This document shows positions 1 through 10,640 of a stretch of DNA of 64,000 bases, one piece after another (position 1 is the stretch's first letter; the number at the start of each line of letters is the position of its first letter). Position numbers and translations under genes: made by a program. The notes under the pieces were generated by a model. It worked only from the letters and a program-made list of their open reading frames with translations. It did no database searches and had not been told where the DNA came from. The stretch comes from Topomyia yanbarensis (taxonomy: Eukaryota > Arthropoda > Insecta > Diptera > Culicidae): contig NC_080672.1 of assembly GCF_030247195.1 (NCBI RefSeq), positions 32,247,906-32,311,905 on the forward strand. Direction: 5' to 3'.

Positions 1-299
1 CAAACAATGTCCATAAGGACATTAAGTAGATGATTCTCAGAATGCGAAGGACGCTAGTGTCTGCGGTGAAGGAGTATGACACGGGAAGGGCGGATGTAGC
101 TGAGCATTGGCGTAGGCTTAAGCTATTATCTTCCAAGCTCCTCCGAGGAAGCTGAAGCTGGTTGGAGTGGAAAACACGCCAGTGTCCGTGACTCCAAAGA
201 GGACAAGATCCTCGCCAGGAGATGAAAGACCAGGTGGGCTTCAGAAGCAGACGTGCGAGGATGCTATCATTGCCGAAGAAAAAGACGTCACGACTCTAC

Positions 300-1211
300 C
301 CTACGGCTCACACTCACTTTACATGAACGGCCTCCGGGGTTGTTTGGGGGATCTACAGTTGCAAATTGCTCAACTTCAACCAATATGCATGGATCTCCAA
401 GAAACTCATATCCGGGACGGGACTAACCCCAGACCGTGGCAAGGCAACCTGTATCATGGGAGGCTAGAAGCGGAGATAACTTTTTTCAGACCATTGGCCT
501 CGGAATCCGGAATGACATCCCATCAACACCGCTACAGCTCAATACGAAACTTATAGTCGTGGCACGAATTATATCTTATTCGGTCACATCACCATCGGAG
601 TGCGCAATATCGGTTAAAAATGAAGAACATGCTGGAGCAACTGAACACCCCCTTCCTGGTGATGGGGGACTTCAACGTCCATCATCCGTTGGGGGGATCT
701 GGCAGAAGTGACCAACGGGACAACCGAATTGCCGAAGTCATGGAAGAATGTAACGTTATTGTACTTAACAACGGAAGCTTCACCTATATCGGAGGTCAAT
801 ACTCTTCAGTCTTGGACATATCTTTCTGCTCCACGGAACTCGCTGGGGCCTGTGGTTGGTCCGTTCTCGCAGACACCAGAAATAGCTACCTATTCAAATA
901 ACGTACGACCGCATACCACCAGCAACGACTCGCCGTTGGCGCTGGCTTTACGATCAACCGACCCACTAATAACTAAACTAGTTCATGGCGCCGAGCGGAG
1001 TATTCCTCGCACAAGTGACAAACCTCCACCCCGAGCAACCCACTGGTGGAACTCGGAGGTCAGTCAAGCCATCAAAGACCACCACAAAGCACTCTGGATA
1101 CTGAAAAAGACACCAGCTAGCCACCCCATCAAAGAACAACGGGTTGCAGAGTTTCGTAGTTCACGAAACCGGGCCAGAAAGGCTTTCGATGCTGCGAAGA
1201 TCAACAGCTAG
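300..1211 (+). pseudogene. LINE ORF2 remnant, AP endonuclease domain and linker
   Basis: Scattered over three frames are hallmarks of the apurinic-type endonuclease that nicks target DNA for target-primed reverse transcription. LQETHI (about 395) carries the metal-binding Glu, FLVMGDFNVHHPLGG (about 650) carries the Asp-Phe-Asn motif, and SVLDISFCS (about 808) follows. Downstream, 900-1211 reads as the hydrophilic linker (HWWNSEVSQAIKDHHKALW) usual between endonuclease and RT. Frames change near 440, 620 and 708, so no complete domain can be made. An upstream frame from 167 (129 residues, GTG-started) runs into this domain. Confidence 0.75.
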
Positions 1212-1731
1212 AACGCGTTTTTCCAAGGGATATCTCCCGATGTTTCCACGCTGAGCTTTGAGAGTTAACGCTCTCAGCGGGAAAAGAAGGTAAGTCGGCT
1301 TCTCCCTCAAAGTCAACGAAACCACAACAGTTGAACCCCAAGAAATTGCTGTAGGCATACACTTCAGTTAGTTATCCTCAGATGATGCCCTCTCTTTAAC
1401 CTTTTTAGAACGATGCAGAAGACTCGAAAGAGCGCCTTTGTCATTCTCATCGGACTCCGGACAAGACTTCAACAGAGCGTTCTCCGGGATAGAATTACCA
1501 GCGGCGCTACCGCCCACGACAACTACGCGGGACTCGATTATGTCGGCTACCCTATACTGCAGCATGCTTCACCCGAGGCTAGAAGAATGTTTGAACCGCA
1601 TCTGGAATCGCCAATCCATCCCATCTTCTTGCAAAATGCCCTTTGTAATCCCTATACCATAGAAGGGCAATACTCTCCCTACGACGAAAGACTTTCGGCA
1701 GATTAGCCTACTCCTGTGAGTAGCGAAAACT

Positions 1732-2307
1732 ATGGAGCGGATGGTCAACAAACGGCTTATGACATACCTCAACGAAAACTCCCATCTTGACCAGCGACAA
1801 TTCGCATTTCGTAAGGGTGGAGGGACAGGAGCGCACCTCGCAATCTTTGGAGAAATCCTCCGACAGGTTCTGGCGGACGATCTGCATGCCGACATAGCAA
1901 TATTGGGCATCGCCAAGGCCTACAACAAAGTCTACCGCGATGGGGTTCTCCGGAAACTTGCTAGCTGGGGAGTCACCGGAAACCTTGGGAAGTACATCAA
2001 GGACTACCTTAACAATCGTCTCTTCAGAGTGAGAATCGGTAACTTACAATCTAGAACATATGTGAAAGAAAACGGTATCCCACAAGGATCCGTCTTCGCC
2101 GTCATATTATTCTTCGTCAGCATGAACTCCCTCTTTGCATCTCTGCCGGGGGAGTTTATGTTTTCGTCTACGTCGACGACATCACAATTATCCCTTTCTG
2201 CAGAGAACCAAAAATTCTCGGTATCACGCTGGATCGCCGTCTCATATTCGTACCACACTTCCGGACTGTCAAAAAAGACTGTGAAAGCAGGAAACACCTC
2301 ATTCTAA
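1732..2307 (+). pseudogene. LINE ORF2 remnant, reverse transcriptase palm
   Basis: A frame of 191 residues holds the RT core of the decayed LINE: QRQFAFRKGGGTGAHLA (fingers), an altered motif A (IAKAYNKVY in place of the usual DxxxAFDxV), and NGIPQGSVFAVILF (motif B). The catalytic block (VYVDD) is readable only in a neighbouring frame at about 2172-2190, so a frameshift separates it. Motif A has lost its first catalytic Asp. Both changes show the enzyme is dead. It lies between the endonuclease remnant and the RNase H remnant of the same element. Confidence 0.8.
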
Positions 2308-2394
2308 CCATCAGTGCCCGGCATCGGACATGGAACAGGAAAACTGCTCTGAAACTTCAGCAGTGCGCTTATCAAGAGCAAAATATTTTACGCT

Positions 2395-2690
2395 ACTTAT
2401 TTTTTTTACATTTTAACGACATTCAATTAGCTAGAGATTACTGGGTTGGGAAAGTTATGAAACTTAGAGCCATAGTACTCAAGTGAGAGCAAGGATGTGA
2501 AGTAAACAGATCGAAAAACTAGAAGTGGCAGGGTCATTAGAACAGGCTTAATATCGTACGGGCTTAATCTTTGTCTTCTGTTAATGAGGGTCGAGCTTAG
2601 GCAAAATTACTACGAATCACCCGAGTTCACTAAAATGTGTCCTGATAAAGGTAGACGTGTCTATCTTTACCGTGACAACCGACTTAAATA
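2395..2690. repeat. Dispersed repeat, copy 1 of 2
   Basis: This AT-rich segment has no LINE coding character and interrupts the decayed LINE between its RT and RNase H parts. A diverged copy is at 15515-15800. The two share blocks such as TTAGCTAGAGATTACT, GAGAGCAAGGATGTGAA and GTGGCAGGGTCATTAGAA in the same order. I could not find clear termini or a TSD, so its class is unknown. Confidence 0.65.
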
Positions 2691-2795
2691 ACCAGCCACA
2701 ACTTGGAGGGGCTTATGAGCGTCCTTGCCCCCTGTACAACGGAATGACTCGGTTGGGAACGTTCTGGGATTTCTCGAAAGGACCGCTGCTAGTAC

Positions 2796-3530
2796 TTGTA
2801 CCCTCCTGAAAACGGCTCAAAACATATCCCTGGAATAGACCGGCACATACCTCCCAGAAATAGCTCGCCTCCACAGAACCCAGGACCGACCATGGTACAT
2901 GAGAAGTTCGAACACCTCCACCAACCTATCCAGGGCACACTCCCCCGAAGTCGCTCAGGCCATCAGTCTCGCGATTGCAAGGAGACCAGAGAGAATACCG
3001 ACTATCATTCTGACGGACTTTATGCCCGTTATATCCCCGCCCTGGAAACGGGAACGTCACGCCACCCTTACATATAGGCTATAGAGGACACCTGCGATCC
3101 GTTGACTACGATATGCTAGGTAGCCGGTCACTGTGGGATCAGCGGGAATGAGGAAGCCGACTCATTAGCAGCTTGTGGAAGACAGGCCCGAAGATTGCTG
3201 ACAAAATTGGTCCCATCGACGGATATTATCTCCGACTTCAAAGCAAAAACCACGGCTCATTTTATTAGCCACTTGAGGAGCCAACCAGGCCACCTCCAAA
3301 AAATCAAGGGAGGACCAGAGCGATGGACCGACCGGAGTAACAGGCTCGAACAGAAAGCCCTCTCTCTTGGACACACAAAAATAACTTACGTACATACGAT
3401 AATTCGAACTGACCGTCTGCCAGGTACGCCAAACCAGACTCACCGTCGAACACCTTCTGGTAGATTGCCTAGAGTTTCAAAACCTGCGAAAACTCCATCA
3501 ACTACCGTATTTCAATACGAGACATTCTAG
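2796..3530 (+). pseudogene. LINE ORF2 remnant, RNase H and C-terminus
   Basis: Two frames carry the tail of the decayed LINE. The clearest signal is AGHCGISGNEEADSLAACGR at about 3126-3185, the last RNase H motif of LINE ORF2 proteins (usual form WVPGHxGIxGNExAD). Before it, 2899-3084 reads ARRPERIPTIILTDF, a decayed middle of the same domain. After it, 3195-3530 continues with the basic C-terminal region (KGGPERWTDRSNRLEQKALSLGHT). Stops separate the pieces. RNase H domains in insect LINEs are typical of I, R1 and LOA-like lineages. Confidence 0.7.
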
Positions 3531-3815
3531 CCCACGACCCGTCAAGTGAGAATACAATCATCTCATTCTTGAGGGATGCCAAGGTGCTCGAGAAATTAGA
3601 GGTACCCCCATGGCCTGTACGCCTTACCCGCTCTGCACTACTCCAAAATCCAAAGCACTCCAACGATCCACAACGAACAACCTATCAGTTAGCATCTAGG
3701 ATAATGAAATGAAATCTACAATGAAATGTAATGGAATATGTATAAACTTTATTATCTTCTCGGGCGAATGACCAAGTAGGTTAAAACCCGTAATAAACAA
3801 CCAACCAACCAAGAA

Positions 3816-4894
3816 ATGATGGCACAGAGCATTAATCCTTCTTCATATACTCCCAACCGTGTTCGTTTCCTAAATACTTCTGATTCTACTGTATTCTTCG
3901 ACACATCCATGAAGGAAGAGATTCAAGGAATCCCGGACCATATATGCCCGCAAGTGATCCCCAATATATTTTATAATAAATTCCGAGAAGTCGACTGTGA
4001 CAAAAAGTTCTACACTGACGGATCAAATCTCGATGGGTCCACTGGCTTCGGTATCTTCAATAATACTATCACCGCTCATTCAAGCTCAATGATCCCGCTT
4101 CAGTTTACGTCGCAGAGTTAGCTGCAATTCAGTACACCCTTGGGATCATCGACACTCTGCCCACAGATCACTACTTCATCATTTCGGACAGCCTCAGCTC
4201 TATCGAGGCTCTTCGTTCGATGAAGCCCAAAAATCAATTCCCATATTTCCTGGGGAAGATACGGGAGTCTTTGTGTGCGTTATCTGAAAAATCTTATCAG
4301 ATTACCTTTGTTTGGGTCCCCTCTCATTGCTCTATCCCGGGCAATGAAAAGGCCGACTCATTAGCAAAGGTGGGCGCATTAAATGGTGACATATAGCAAA
4401 GACCAATCCGCTTCAACGAATTTTGTAGTATTTGTCGTCAGAGGACACTTAACAGTTGGCAAACCTCGTGGAGCAATGGTGAACTTGGATGATGGCTACA
4501 TTCCATTATCCCAAAGGTATCAACGAAGCCTTGGTTCAGGGGGATGGATGTGGGTCGGGATTTTATTCGTGTAATGTCCCGACTTATGTCCAACAACTAC
4601 ACCTTAGATGCGCATTTGCGGAGTATTGGGCTTGCGGAGAGTAGTCTGTGCGCTTGTGACGAGGGCTATCACGACATCGAGCACGTTGTCTGGGTAGGCG
4701 CCGGGTATTTGGACGCCAGGTCTCAGTTAAAGGATTCCCTTCGGGCCCGAGGTAGACCACCCAATGTCCCAGTCCGAGATATGCTGGCAAATCGTGATTT
4801 CCCCTATATGTCCCTTATTTATACCGTGTGGAACCGATCAGCTCCAGACTGCCACTATGTAACCGCCGTCGCCCTTACCACTACGGAAACTTAA
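3816..4894 (+). pseudogene. I-clade LINE ORF2 fragment: RNase H and CCHH-like tail
   Basis: This corresponds to roughly the last 300 residues of the intact ORF2 at 52141-48434. KKFYTDGSNLDGSTGFGIF (about 4000-4056) is the first RNase H catalytic block, ISDSLSSIEALR (about 4180-4215) the next, and FVWVPSHCSIPGNEKADSLA (about 4308-4368) the last. Near the end, LCACDEGYHDIEHVVWV keeps part of a Cys/His cluster. A single-base loss near 4077 shifts the frame, and an in-frame stop follows GDI at about 4396, so the fragment is non-coding. Confidence 0.85.
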
Positions 4895-5168
4895 CCGAGA
4901 GCGACTCGAGGTCCGATGACTTTTGAAGGATTCACCGGGTATTTGGACGCCAGGTCTCAGTTAAAGGATTCCCTTCGGGCCCGAGGTAGACCACCCAATG
5001 TCCCAGTCCGAGATATGCTGGCAAATCGTGATTTCCCCTATATGTCCCTTATTTATACCGTGTGGAACCGATCAGCTCCAGACTGCCACTATGTAACCGC
5101 CGTCGCCCTTACCACTACGGAAACTTAACCGAGAGCGACTCGAGGTCCGATGACTTTTGAAGGATTCA
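4701..5168 (+). repeat. Perfect-looking 234-bp tandem duplication in the truncated LINE
   Basis: Unit 1 (4701-4934) and unit 2 (4935-5168) appear identical. Both encode the same 62-residue stretch starting YLDARSQLKDSLRARGRPP and include the first part of the 3' UTR. The full-length relative at 47585-53756 has a single copy. The join lies where CCGGGT meets TTCACC, so only one or two bases could have primed the slip. Lack of divergence means the duplication is recent, or a collapse or duplication error in the assembly. Confidence 0.9.
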
Positions 5169-5856
5169 CCGTCCGAAGAATACTATCCGCCAATCCGACC
5201 TACTAGACTGAGGCGCTAATTGGTTTCGCTGATCTCCCGTTTGTCCGAAAGTTGCAAGTTTTGCTCTTCTCTCCCGGTCACCATCTACGCCTTCCCTCCC
5301 CTGTCCTTGATACAACTGCTTCTACACCGATTTTGGAAATAATCCCCCCTCTGAATATCTTGACCAACCGTAAGTCTCAGATAAAAAATCAAATTTGTAT
5401 TCCGTATTCCTAGTTTTAAGATAGTTGTAATTTTATCTCTTTGTTAAAACTATTGCCCCCATCTTGTAAATAGAATTGTATCCCTAGTTTTAAAACACCG
5501 GTGAAATTTTTCATAATTATTTGTTCCCCCTTTTGTGTACCAAACTATATTGTTAGTTTTAAGATAAATGTAAATATTTCCTAAAAAACTATTACTATTG
5601 AATTCCTTGTTTTAAAATTTTTCATAAAAAAAATCTTTTGCCCCCTCTCTTGTATATAGAATTTTATTTCTAGTCTTAAGATAGCTGTAAAAATTTTCTC
5701 TTTTACATAAAAAAAAATTCAACTTTGTAACCTCCTAGTTTTAAAATATTCAAAATGTAAAAACAAAAGAATTTGGCACCGCCAAGCTAACGCATTTGTG
5801 CCTATCAAATAAACGAAATGAATAAAAAAAACAAGAAATGCACGGAGGGTGTGCGC

Positions 5857-6460
5857 TAGGGCATTGCAAAAAAAACTTTTTTTTGAATTCTCAAAGGCCC
5901 CCCCTCTCATATTGTGACAAATGTCAAAGTAAGCTCAGATGCCAAATTTCACATCATTTGGACAATTTTAGACCCCCGCCCACTTCGCTTGAAATTTTTT
6001 GAAATTGGTACTATGGGAAAATATGGAGGAAAAATACATTAAATGCTCTAACTTTTGAAGTAGCAATCAGAAAATTACAATTTATACCTCTTTTGAAAGG
6101 AAATAATCTAAGTATTTGAATGAAGATATATTTGTTTCTTGAAAAATACGGGAAAGTGGGGTACTGGGTCATTTTGACCCCTAAATCCCTTATTTTTAAT
6201 GATTTTTCTGCTCCGTGATGCAAAACATACATATTTTGTAGTTTTTCTAATGTGAAAAAATCTCAGAAATCGAACGGAACCCTTTTGACCTTAGTTCGAA
6301 TACGAGAAGTTGGGGTTATAGGGCTTTTTGTCAGTCATATTAAATTTTATCATTTTCTCATGCATATATCTCTATTATTCTTCAATCAATTTTCATAAAA
6401 TGTAACTTATTGAACGTGTAAAATTCTGAGGAATAAAACAAAAATAAAAACGTTAAAGTT
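5857..6460 (+). repeat. hAT-like repeat, single arm (copy 1)
   Basis: It starts with TAGGGCATTGC at 5857, the same terminal sequence as both ends of the foldback element at 10915-14056. It then follows that element's arm for about 600 bp (CTCTCATATTGTGACA, ATGGGAAAATATGGAGGAAA, TACTGGGTCATTTTG, GAGAAGTTGGGGTTATA). The opposite end is not present; similarity fades after about 6460. It is useful as an uninterrupted reference: near 6320-6335 it shows the site where copy 2 was hit by the element at 11796-13601. Confidence 0.75.
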
Positions 6461-7742
6461 ATTTCAGAAAATCGGAAGAAAACCATTTCCCCCATTCAAC
6501 CGACACGCCTTAACCTTCTATTTCGATAAACAGCAATCACCGCAAAGCACACCCGATGAACTGAAAGCAAAGTAGTAATTAAAATTTTCTTATTCACAAA
6601 AGCACTTGTAGTTGACCGCACACGGCCACGGCCAGGCCACCTCCCCTCCCCGATACGGTATCCAACCCGCTCCATTATTGCACTTGTTCGTTTGACTCTT
6701 CCGCAGAGGTAGCTCGAAATGGACTGAGAACATCATCCTCTATTGCCCAGACATACTACCTACACACATATATGAATGTGAAAGCGCTACTGAACTATAC
6801 TGTCGGACCCCTCCGGATATTTGCTGAGAGCAAATAAAATCTATGTCGAATGGTTTTCTATTACTATGGTCATTCGAGGAACGGGGATCTAACTTCCGAT
6901 TCCCCGCACGTTCCCCTCGGGGAGTCGTCTGAAAAGAAGTGATACAGTCCCGAACTAGTCAGGTAAGCGATAGCGCGCACGGTCGCAAGACTGACTGCTG
7001 AAAGGGATAGAAGCGAGGGTGGAAGCTTAGTCACCTCACTTCTCTCATATGTTTTTATGATTCACTTCCGTGAATGGAAGCGGCACGGCGGAGTTTGAGT
7101 GCAGGGAATCGCTACTAATGGGTATGGCGTTTCATAAAAAGTTACCTCGCATAAAAAAGGATCTCTATTTTTTTTGTAAGGGGGAAAAGCTAGATGCCGA
7201 GCGAAGGAAAAAGTTTCTAATGAACTAGCCCACAGTCCGTCAGAACTGCAGCTGATAGCATGAAAGCATGGAAAACATTAGTTGTTGCAACACTGGTAAA
7301 TGAATGCTCCGAGAAAGTGCGGAATTATATTCTGATTTCAAAGCGTTCCGGGGAAAATCGTTCGCTAATGGGAATGTGTGTTTTGTGCATTGAGTTACTG
7401 GGAGCTTATGCAGAATTAATTTGCTATCGGTACTGGAAATGTTCCGGTAACAGTAGTTAATTTGTAGTGCGATGTGTTTGCAGGAAGAATTTTTATATTT
7501 ATCTTTCCCGAGAAATCGAACGAATAATATTGGTAAAATTTGATGTTTTCAAACACTTTACGGTGGGTAGTTAAATTTCGAGGCAGACGATTCGGTCATC
7601 CCGATAAAAAATATGGGAATACTCTTTTTCACCTTTCCCAAACGAGACAGAAAAAAAATTTGAACACATGCGAACCGAAAAACTCTTCTGACCCTAGACT
7701 CCCATGAATCGAATGGCATCATCATCATCATCGGTGGCTTAC
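6461..7742. other. Intergenic or intronic DNA, no supported gene
   Basis: I see no convincing coding exon or repeat boundary here. It contains several GC-richer stretches (6600-7100) that may be unique host DNA. A 66-residue frame at 7260-7460 has no recognisable features. On the minus-strand gene model this is the intron after the exon ending at 7743, whose 3' splice partner lies outside the window. Confidence 0.5.
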
Positions 7743-7864
7743 CTTTTTGTGCCAGTAGATGGCCGGCACCGGATTTCCCGAAGCTTTACACTCGAGCGTC
7801 ACAGTGCCCCCCTTCCGGGCTGTGAATTGTCGATTCTGTGGCACCACTCGTATCGTTGGAGGCA
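7743..7864 (-). CDS. Ig-superfamily adhesion gene, exon: start of second Ig domain
   Basis: The minus-strand exon is bounded by a strong acceptor (TTTTCATTCGCAG before 7864) and a consensus donor (AAG|GTAAGC after 7743). It is 122 nt, enters in phase 1 and leaves in phase 0. It encodes VPPTIRVVPQNRQFTARKGG, then TVTLECKASGNPVPAIYWHK, the B and C strands of an I-set Ig domain with its first Cys and the core Trp. The VPP start after an Ig domain is typical of the lachesin, klingon and DIP families. The matching second Cys would be in the next exon, which is left of the window. Confidence 0.88.
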
Positions 7865-7999
7865 CTGCGAATGAAAATAATAAAAAAAAGTAATACCAAG
7901 CCGAACAATAAGTAGCCATCATTAGAGGAATCATGCACGAATGCACCATCACCGGCAGCCTGCAGCAGCAGTGCGGATATTCCCCGACCGGGAACCTAC

Positions 8000-8200
8000 C
8001 TAGTATTTCCAGTGTGTGCACCTGATCCCGGCTCTCGTTGTCACCGATCTGGCAGATATAATCGCCGGCGTCCTGAATTTTCACATTCGCTATCTGCAGA
8101 TTGTAGCCCTCGACCAGTTTGAAGCGAGGATCACGCGTCACCATCAAATTGGCCGCCGTAAGCACTGAGGTCCCCCGGCGCCACAGCAGCACGTACGAAC
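8000..8200 (-). CDS. Ig-superfamily adhesion gene, exon: second half of first Ig domain
   Basis: This 201-nt exon enters and leaves in phase 1, with acceptor ACACAG|GTTCG and donor CTAG|GTAGGT. It encodes SYVLLWRRGTSVLTAA (core Trp), then LMVTRDPRFKLVEGYNL and the block IQDAGDYICQIG, whose DxGxYxC is the signature of the F strand and the second disulphide Cys. It ends with HTLEIL (G strand). This is the second half of a V-type domain as in insect lachesin-like proteins, which are usually membrane-linked through a lipid anchor or tail and act in neural or epithelial cell contacts. An odd point: the usual pyrimidine tract before its acceptor is replaced by an AACC repeat. Confidence 0.9.
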
Positions 8201-8210
8201 CTGTGTCCCC

Positions 8211-8239
8211 GGTTGGTTGGTTGGTTGGTTGGTTGGTTG
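8211..8239. repeat. GGTT/AACC microsatellite beside a splice acceptor
   Basis: About seven GGTT units on the plus strand lie 10 bp from the exon start at 8200. On the gene's own (minus) strand this reads as AACC units exactly where a pyrimidine tract is expected, followed by GGGGACACAG and the exon. Confidence 0.95.
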
Positions 8240-8909
8240 TGTTGGATGTGTTGGCAGCGTGACAAGGGAAGCCGAAAATGTGAGACGGTTAGACTATTTA
8301 AACAGACACGATGTGCAATAACGATGAACAAATATTGGTCGAGATGCGGTATTTGCGGAACAAATATGTTTGAGTTCGGGAGCGGTTAGTTGGTTGTGTA
8401 CGTCGTAATGCAGTCTAGGTGAGTAATTTTTCCCCTTTGAAAGTAGCTTAAATACGAATTTACTGAATTTCATGTAACAGTTCTGGGTACTACAGACGAG
8501 GTCATTCCTAGTTCGGTACGGTGTCCTCATTCTTGATGGCATTGGCTTTGTCAGGTTGCCGGGAGGCTGGAAGCAGCTTATTAAAATAATGTTCCTCCCG
8601 ATACGATTGCAAATATTTTATGCATTTTAATAAGAGTCTGTATGGTCTATACGGTGCGTTGCAAGACCTTGTATGTACATGTATTAGAGTGGTAAAATTT
8701 ATTGATTGGAATTTCCAAATAGAAGCTCAATTAATTTAGAAACATTGATCTTTAAAATACTTAATCTCTTTTCAATTTAAAATAATAACTTGGAAAGCAT
8801 CCAAATGAAACACCCTAATCTACATGTATACCTTCGGTCGGAAGCAGAGAGATTATGTGGAGAAATTATTGTCCAGTTCACCCACCCAACCAACCCGTCC
8901 CATACTCAC

Positions 8910-9056
8910 CGAGGTCTTTTACTTTGCACGGCAGTTCGATCGAGTCACCAATGATGGCCTTGTAGAGATGGCCCCGGGTCATAAATTTCGGAGCTACGGT
9001 TGGTGCGTCTACGTCAATGGTGGATATGAACGGTTCGGGCCGGCCGTTGCAGAGTC
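8910..9056 (-). CDS. Ig-superfamily adhesion gene, exon: first half of first Ig domain
   Basis: The exon is 147 nt, phase 1 in and phase 1 out, with donor CTCG|GTGAGT at 8910/8909. It encodes LCNGRPEPFISTIDVDAP, then PKFMTRGHLYKAIIGDSIEL and PCKVKDL. This gives a short post-signal linker and the A-B strands of a V-type Ig domain with its first disulphide Cys. Joined to the exon at 8200-8000 it completes the domain (Cys, Trp, DAGDYIC). I place the acceptor at AACAAAG|GACTCT because this gives phase 1 and joins the signal-peptide exon exactly, but the near upstream sequence is an AAC repeat, so the precise start is less sure than the other borders. Confidence 0.85.
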
Positions 9057-9512
9057 CTTTGTTCGTTGTTGTTGTTGGCATCGGACAGATATAGAAGGGA
9101 GAAAATAGAAATGAAAATATTTATTAATAACGGGAGGTTTAGTTATCGTTCAAAAGCTTTATTTGGGTCTATATTAAAATTATGTCAATGACACCCATGT
9201 TCCTTAAACGATCAGATCACCCTTTCAGAATTTAATTAAATTTTCAAAATTTACTCGTCCGTTGAATATTGATGAAATTGATCGTTTGATGATTTGATTG
9301 CACAGTGGCTCGATTGGAATGATGTTCTTTATGATTGCTGTACCGATAGTACCGACTCCGAAAATCCCAGGAACAATAATCCATTGTTGGTACCGAAATT
9401 CTGACACTGACAAAAAATAGTACCGTTATTCTTTATACCATGCACAGCTACTGATGCTACATATTATAAACTACCGTTGTGATGAGTCAAATGTTTTAAT
9501 TTAAGCACGGCT

Positions 9513-9751
9513 CAGTAGCGGATCCAGGGGAGGGTCCTGGGGGTCCGGACCCCCTCCCCCGAAATTTTTTAGCGTGTTGAGAAATTTTAAAATAGTTTGT
9601 ATTTTAAATTCTTTCTAAACTCAAAATCATTCCAAAATAGATTCGACAACCAAAACTGATTTTAATTAAATGAGGTTATTACATATTACGTATTGCACAA
9701 TCATCATTTCAAGTGTAGACCCCTCCGATTTTTTTTCTGGATCCGCCCCTG
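9513..9751. mobile_element. hAT-type MITE with 8-bp TSD
   Basis: The ends are CAGTAGCGGATCCAG (9513) and, in reverse complement, CAGGGGCGGATCCAG (9751), 13 of 15 matching. The flanks are GCACGGCT (9505-9512) and GCACGGTT (9752-9759), an 8-bp duplication with one later change. CAG-start inverted repeats with 8-bp TSDs are characteristic of hAT elements. At 239 bp it encodes nothing and is non-autonomous. A partial relative (GGTCCGGGTCCTG, AAGAAATTTTAAACTAGTTT) lies at about 35590-35665. Confidence 0.85.
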
Positions 9752-10199
9752 GCACGGTTTCATCATAAATATTTACAACAATATTGCATTTGCATAATTC
9801 GTTCAAAAACGATGCTTCTACGGGTTTCCGTTTGTAGGTCTGTGCTAATACAATTAGTTTTTTGTAAAATAAACAAATCACTATTGTACGTTGTCACTTT
9901 TGAAAAAAAAAATGTTCCCAAAATCGTGAATAAAGTGCAATGAATTCAGGAGCAATCACTTTTTTGACGTTCTGAAAACAGGACCAGGAACAAAAATCAT
10001 ATGTTTTATAATTACGTTCCATTTCATTTCAGTGATGCCCGCGTAACGTTTTTATTAGTGAAAATATTTGTGAATTTTATTCGCGCTTTCCGCCATGCCA
10101 TTACCGAATCGAATTTATATACGTGAATTAGTACACAACATTATGAACATTATTCATAAAACCAAAGTTTGACTTATGATGTTAATCATAGATTCAGGA

Positions 10200-10640
10200 A
10201 CATTAGTTCACAAATTCAAAAGAGTCCGGATGCTTTTTCGTGAACTATTTCACAAAACTCGGAATTTTTTTCATGAATGCATTCATTCCTCATGAGCTAA
10301 TTCATGACTCCTAATATATTAGTATCAATCCAATATCCGTGCTCGAGAAATAGTTCGAAAAATCATCAAATATTATTTATGTATTCGTGAACTGGTTCAT
10401 GATTCCTAGTATATTAGTCACGACTTGCCATTTGTGGTAGTGAAGTAGTCCACGAAATCATAAATTTATATTCATGTATTCGAGAACTGGTTCATGATTT
10501 CTAGTAAAAGAGTCACGACTGACCATTGGTGTACGTGTAATAGTTCATAAAATCATGAAATATTATTCATGAATTGGTGAACTTGTTCATGATTCCTAGT
10601 ACTTGACTTACGATCTATCTTGCATGCTTATAATATTTAG
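10200..10640 (+). repeat. About 96-bp imperfect tandem repeats
   Basis: The phrase TTCATGATTCCTAGTATATT or close variants recurs at about 10303, 10399, 10495 and 10588, a spacing of 93-96 bp. Each unit also carries a CACGACT block and a GTTCATAAAATCATGAAA-like block. Units are diverged by point changes. Confidence 0.75.

Larger units (their letters stand above)
1..3809 (+). mobile_element. Decayed RNase H-bearing non-LTR retrotransposon
   Basis: This is one degraded LINE copy read left to right. Its pieces come in the expected order: endonuclease motifs (about 300-900), RT motifs (1732-2200), an RNase H motif (about 3120-3180), an AT-rich 3' segment (3700-3800) and an AACC-type tail at about 3797-3810. 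The coding frame is broken by many stops and frameshifts, so it is dead. The RNase H domain suggests an I-, R1- or LOA-like lineage; I cannot tell which. Its 5' end is outside the window or lost. A 300-bp foreign repeat interrupts it at about 2395-2690, and a second LINE has inserted into its tail at 3810-3818. Confidence 0.8.
3810..5840 (+). mobile_element. 5'-truncated I-clade LINE with 9-bp TSD
   Basis: The body (3819-5831) matches the 3' part of the full-length I-clade element at 47585-53756. It begins inside ORF2, at residues MAQSINPSS just before the RNase H domain, and runs through the 3' UTR to an A-rich tail (5821-5831). The 9-mer CAAGAAATG stands on both sides (3810-3818 and 5832-5840), which is a target-site duplication and fixes both ends. 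Early termination of reverse transcription explains the missing 5' end. The insertion struck the short-repeat tail of the older LINE at 1-3809. It also contains a 234-bp tandem duplication and lacks about 78 bp of the 3' UTR seen in the full-length copy. Confidence 0.88.

Noticed and set aside
10200..10640. CRISPR-like array
   Set aside because: Repeats are imperfect, with a full period of about 96 bp and no constant short repeat with unique spacers. This is a eukaryotic transposon interior.
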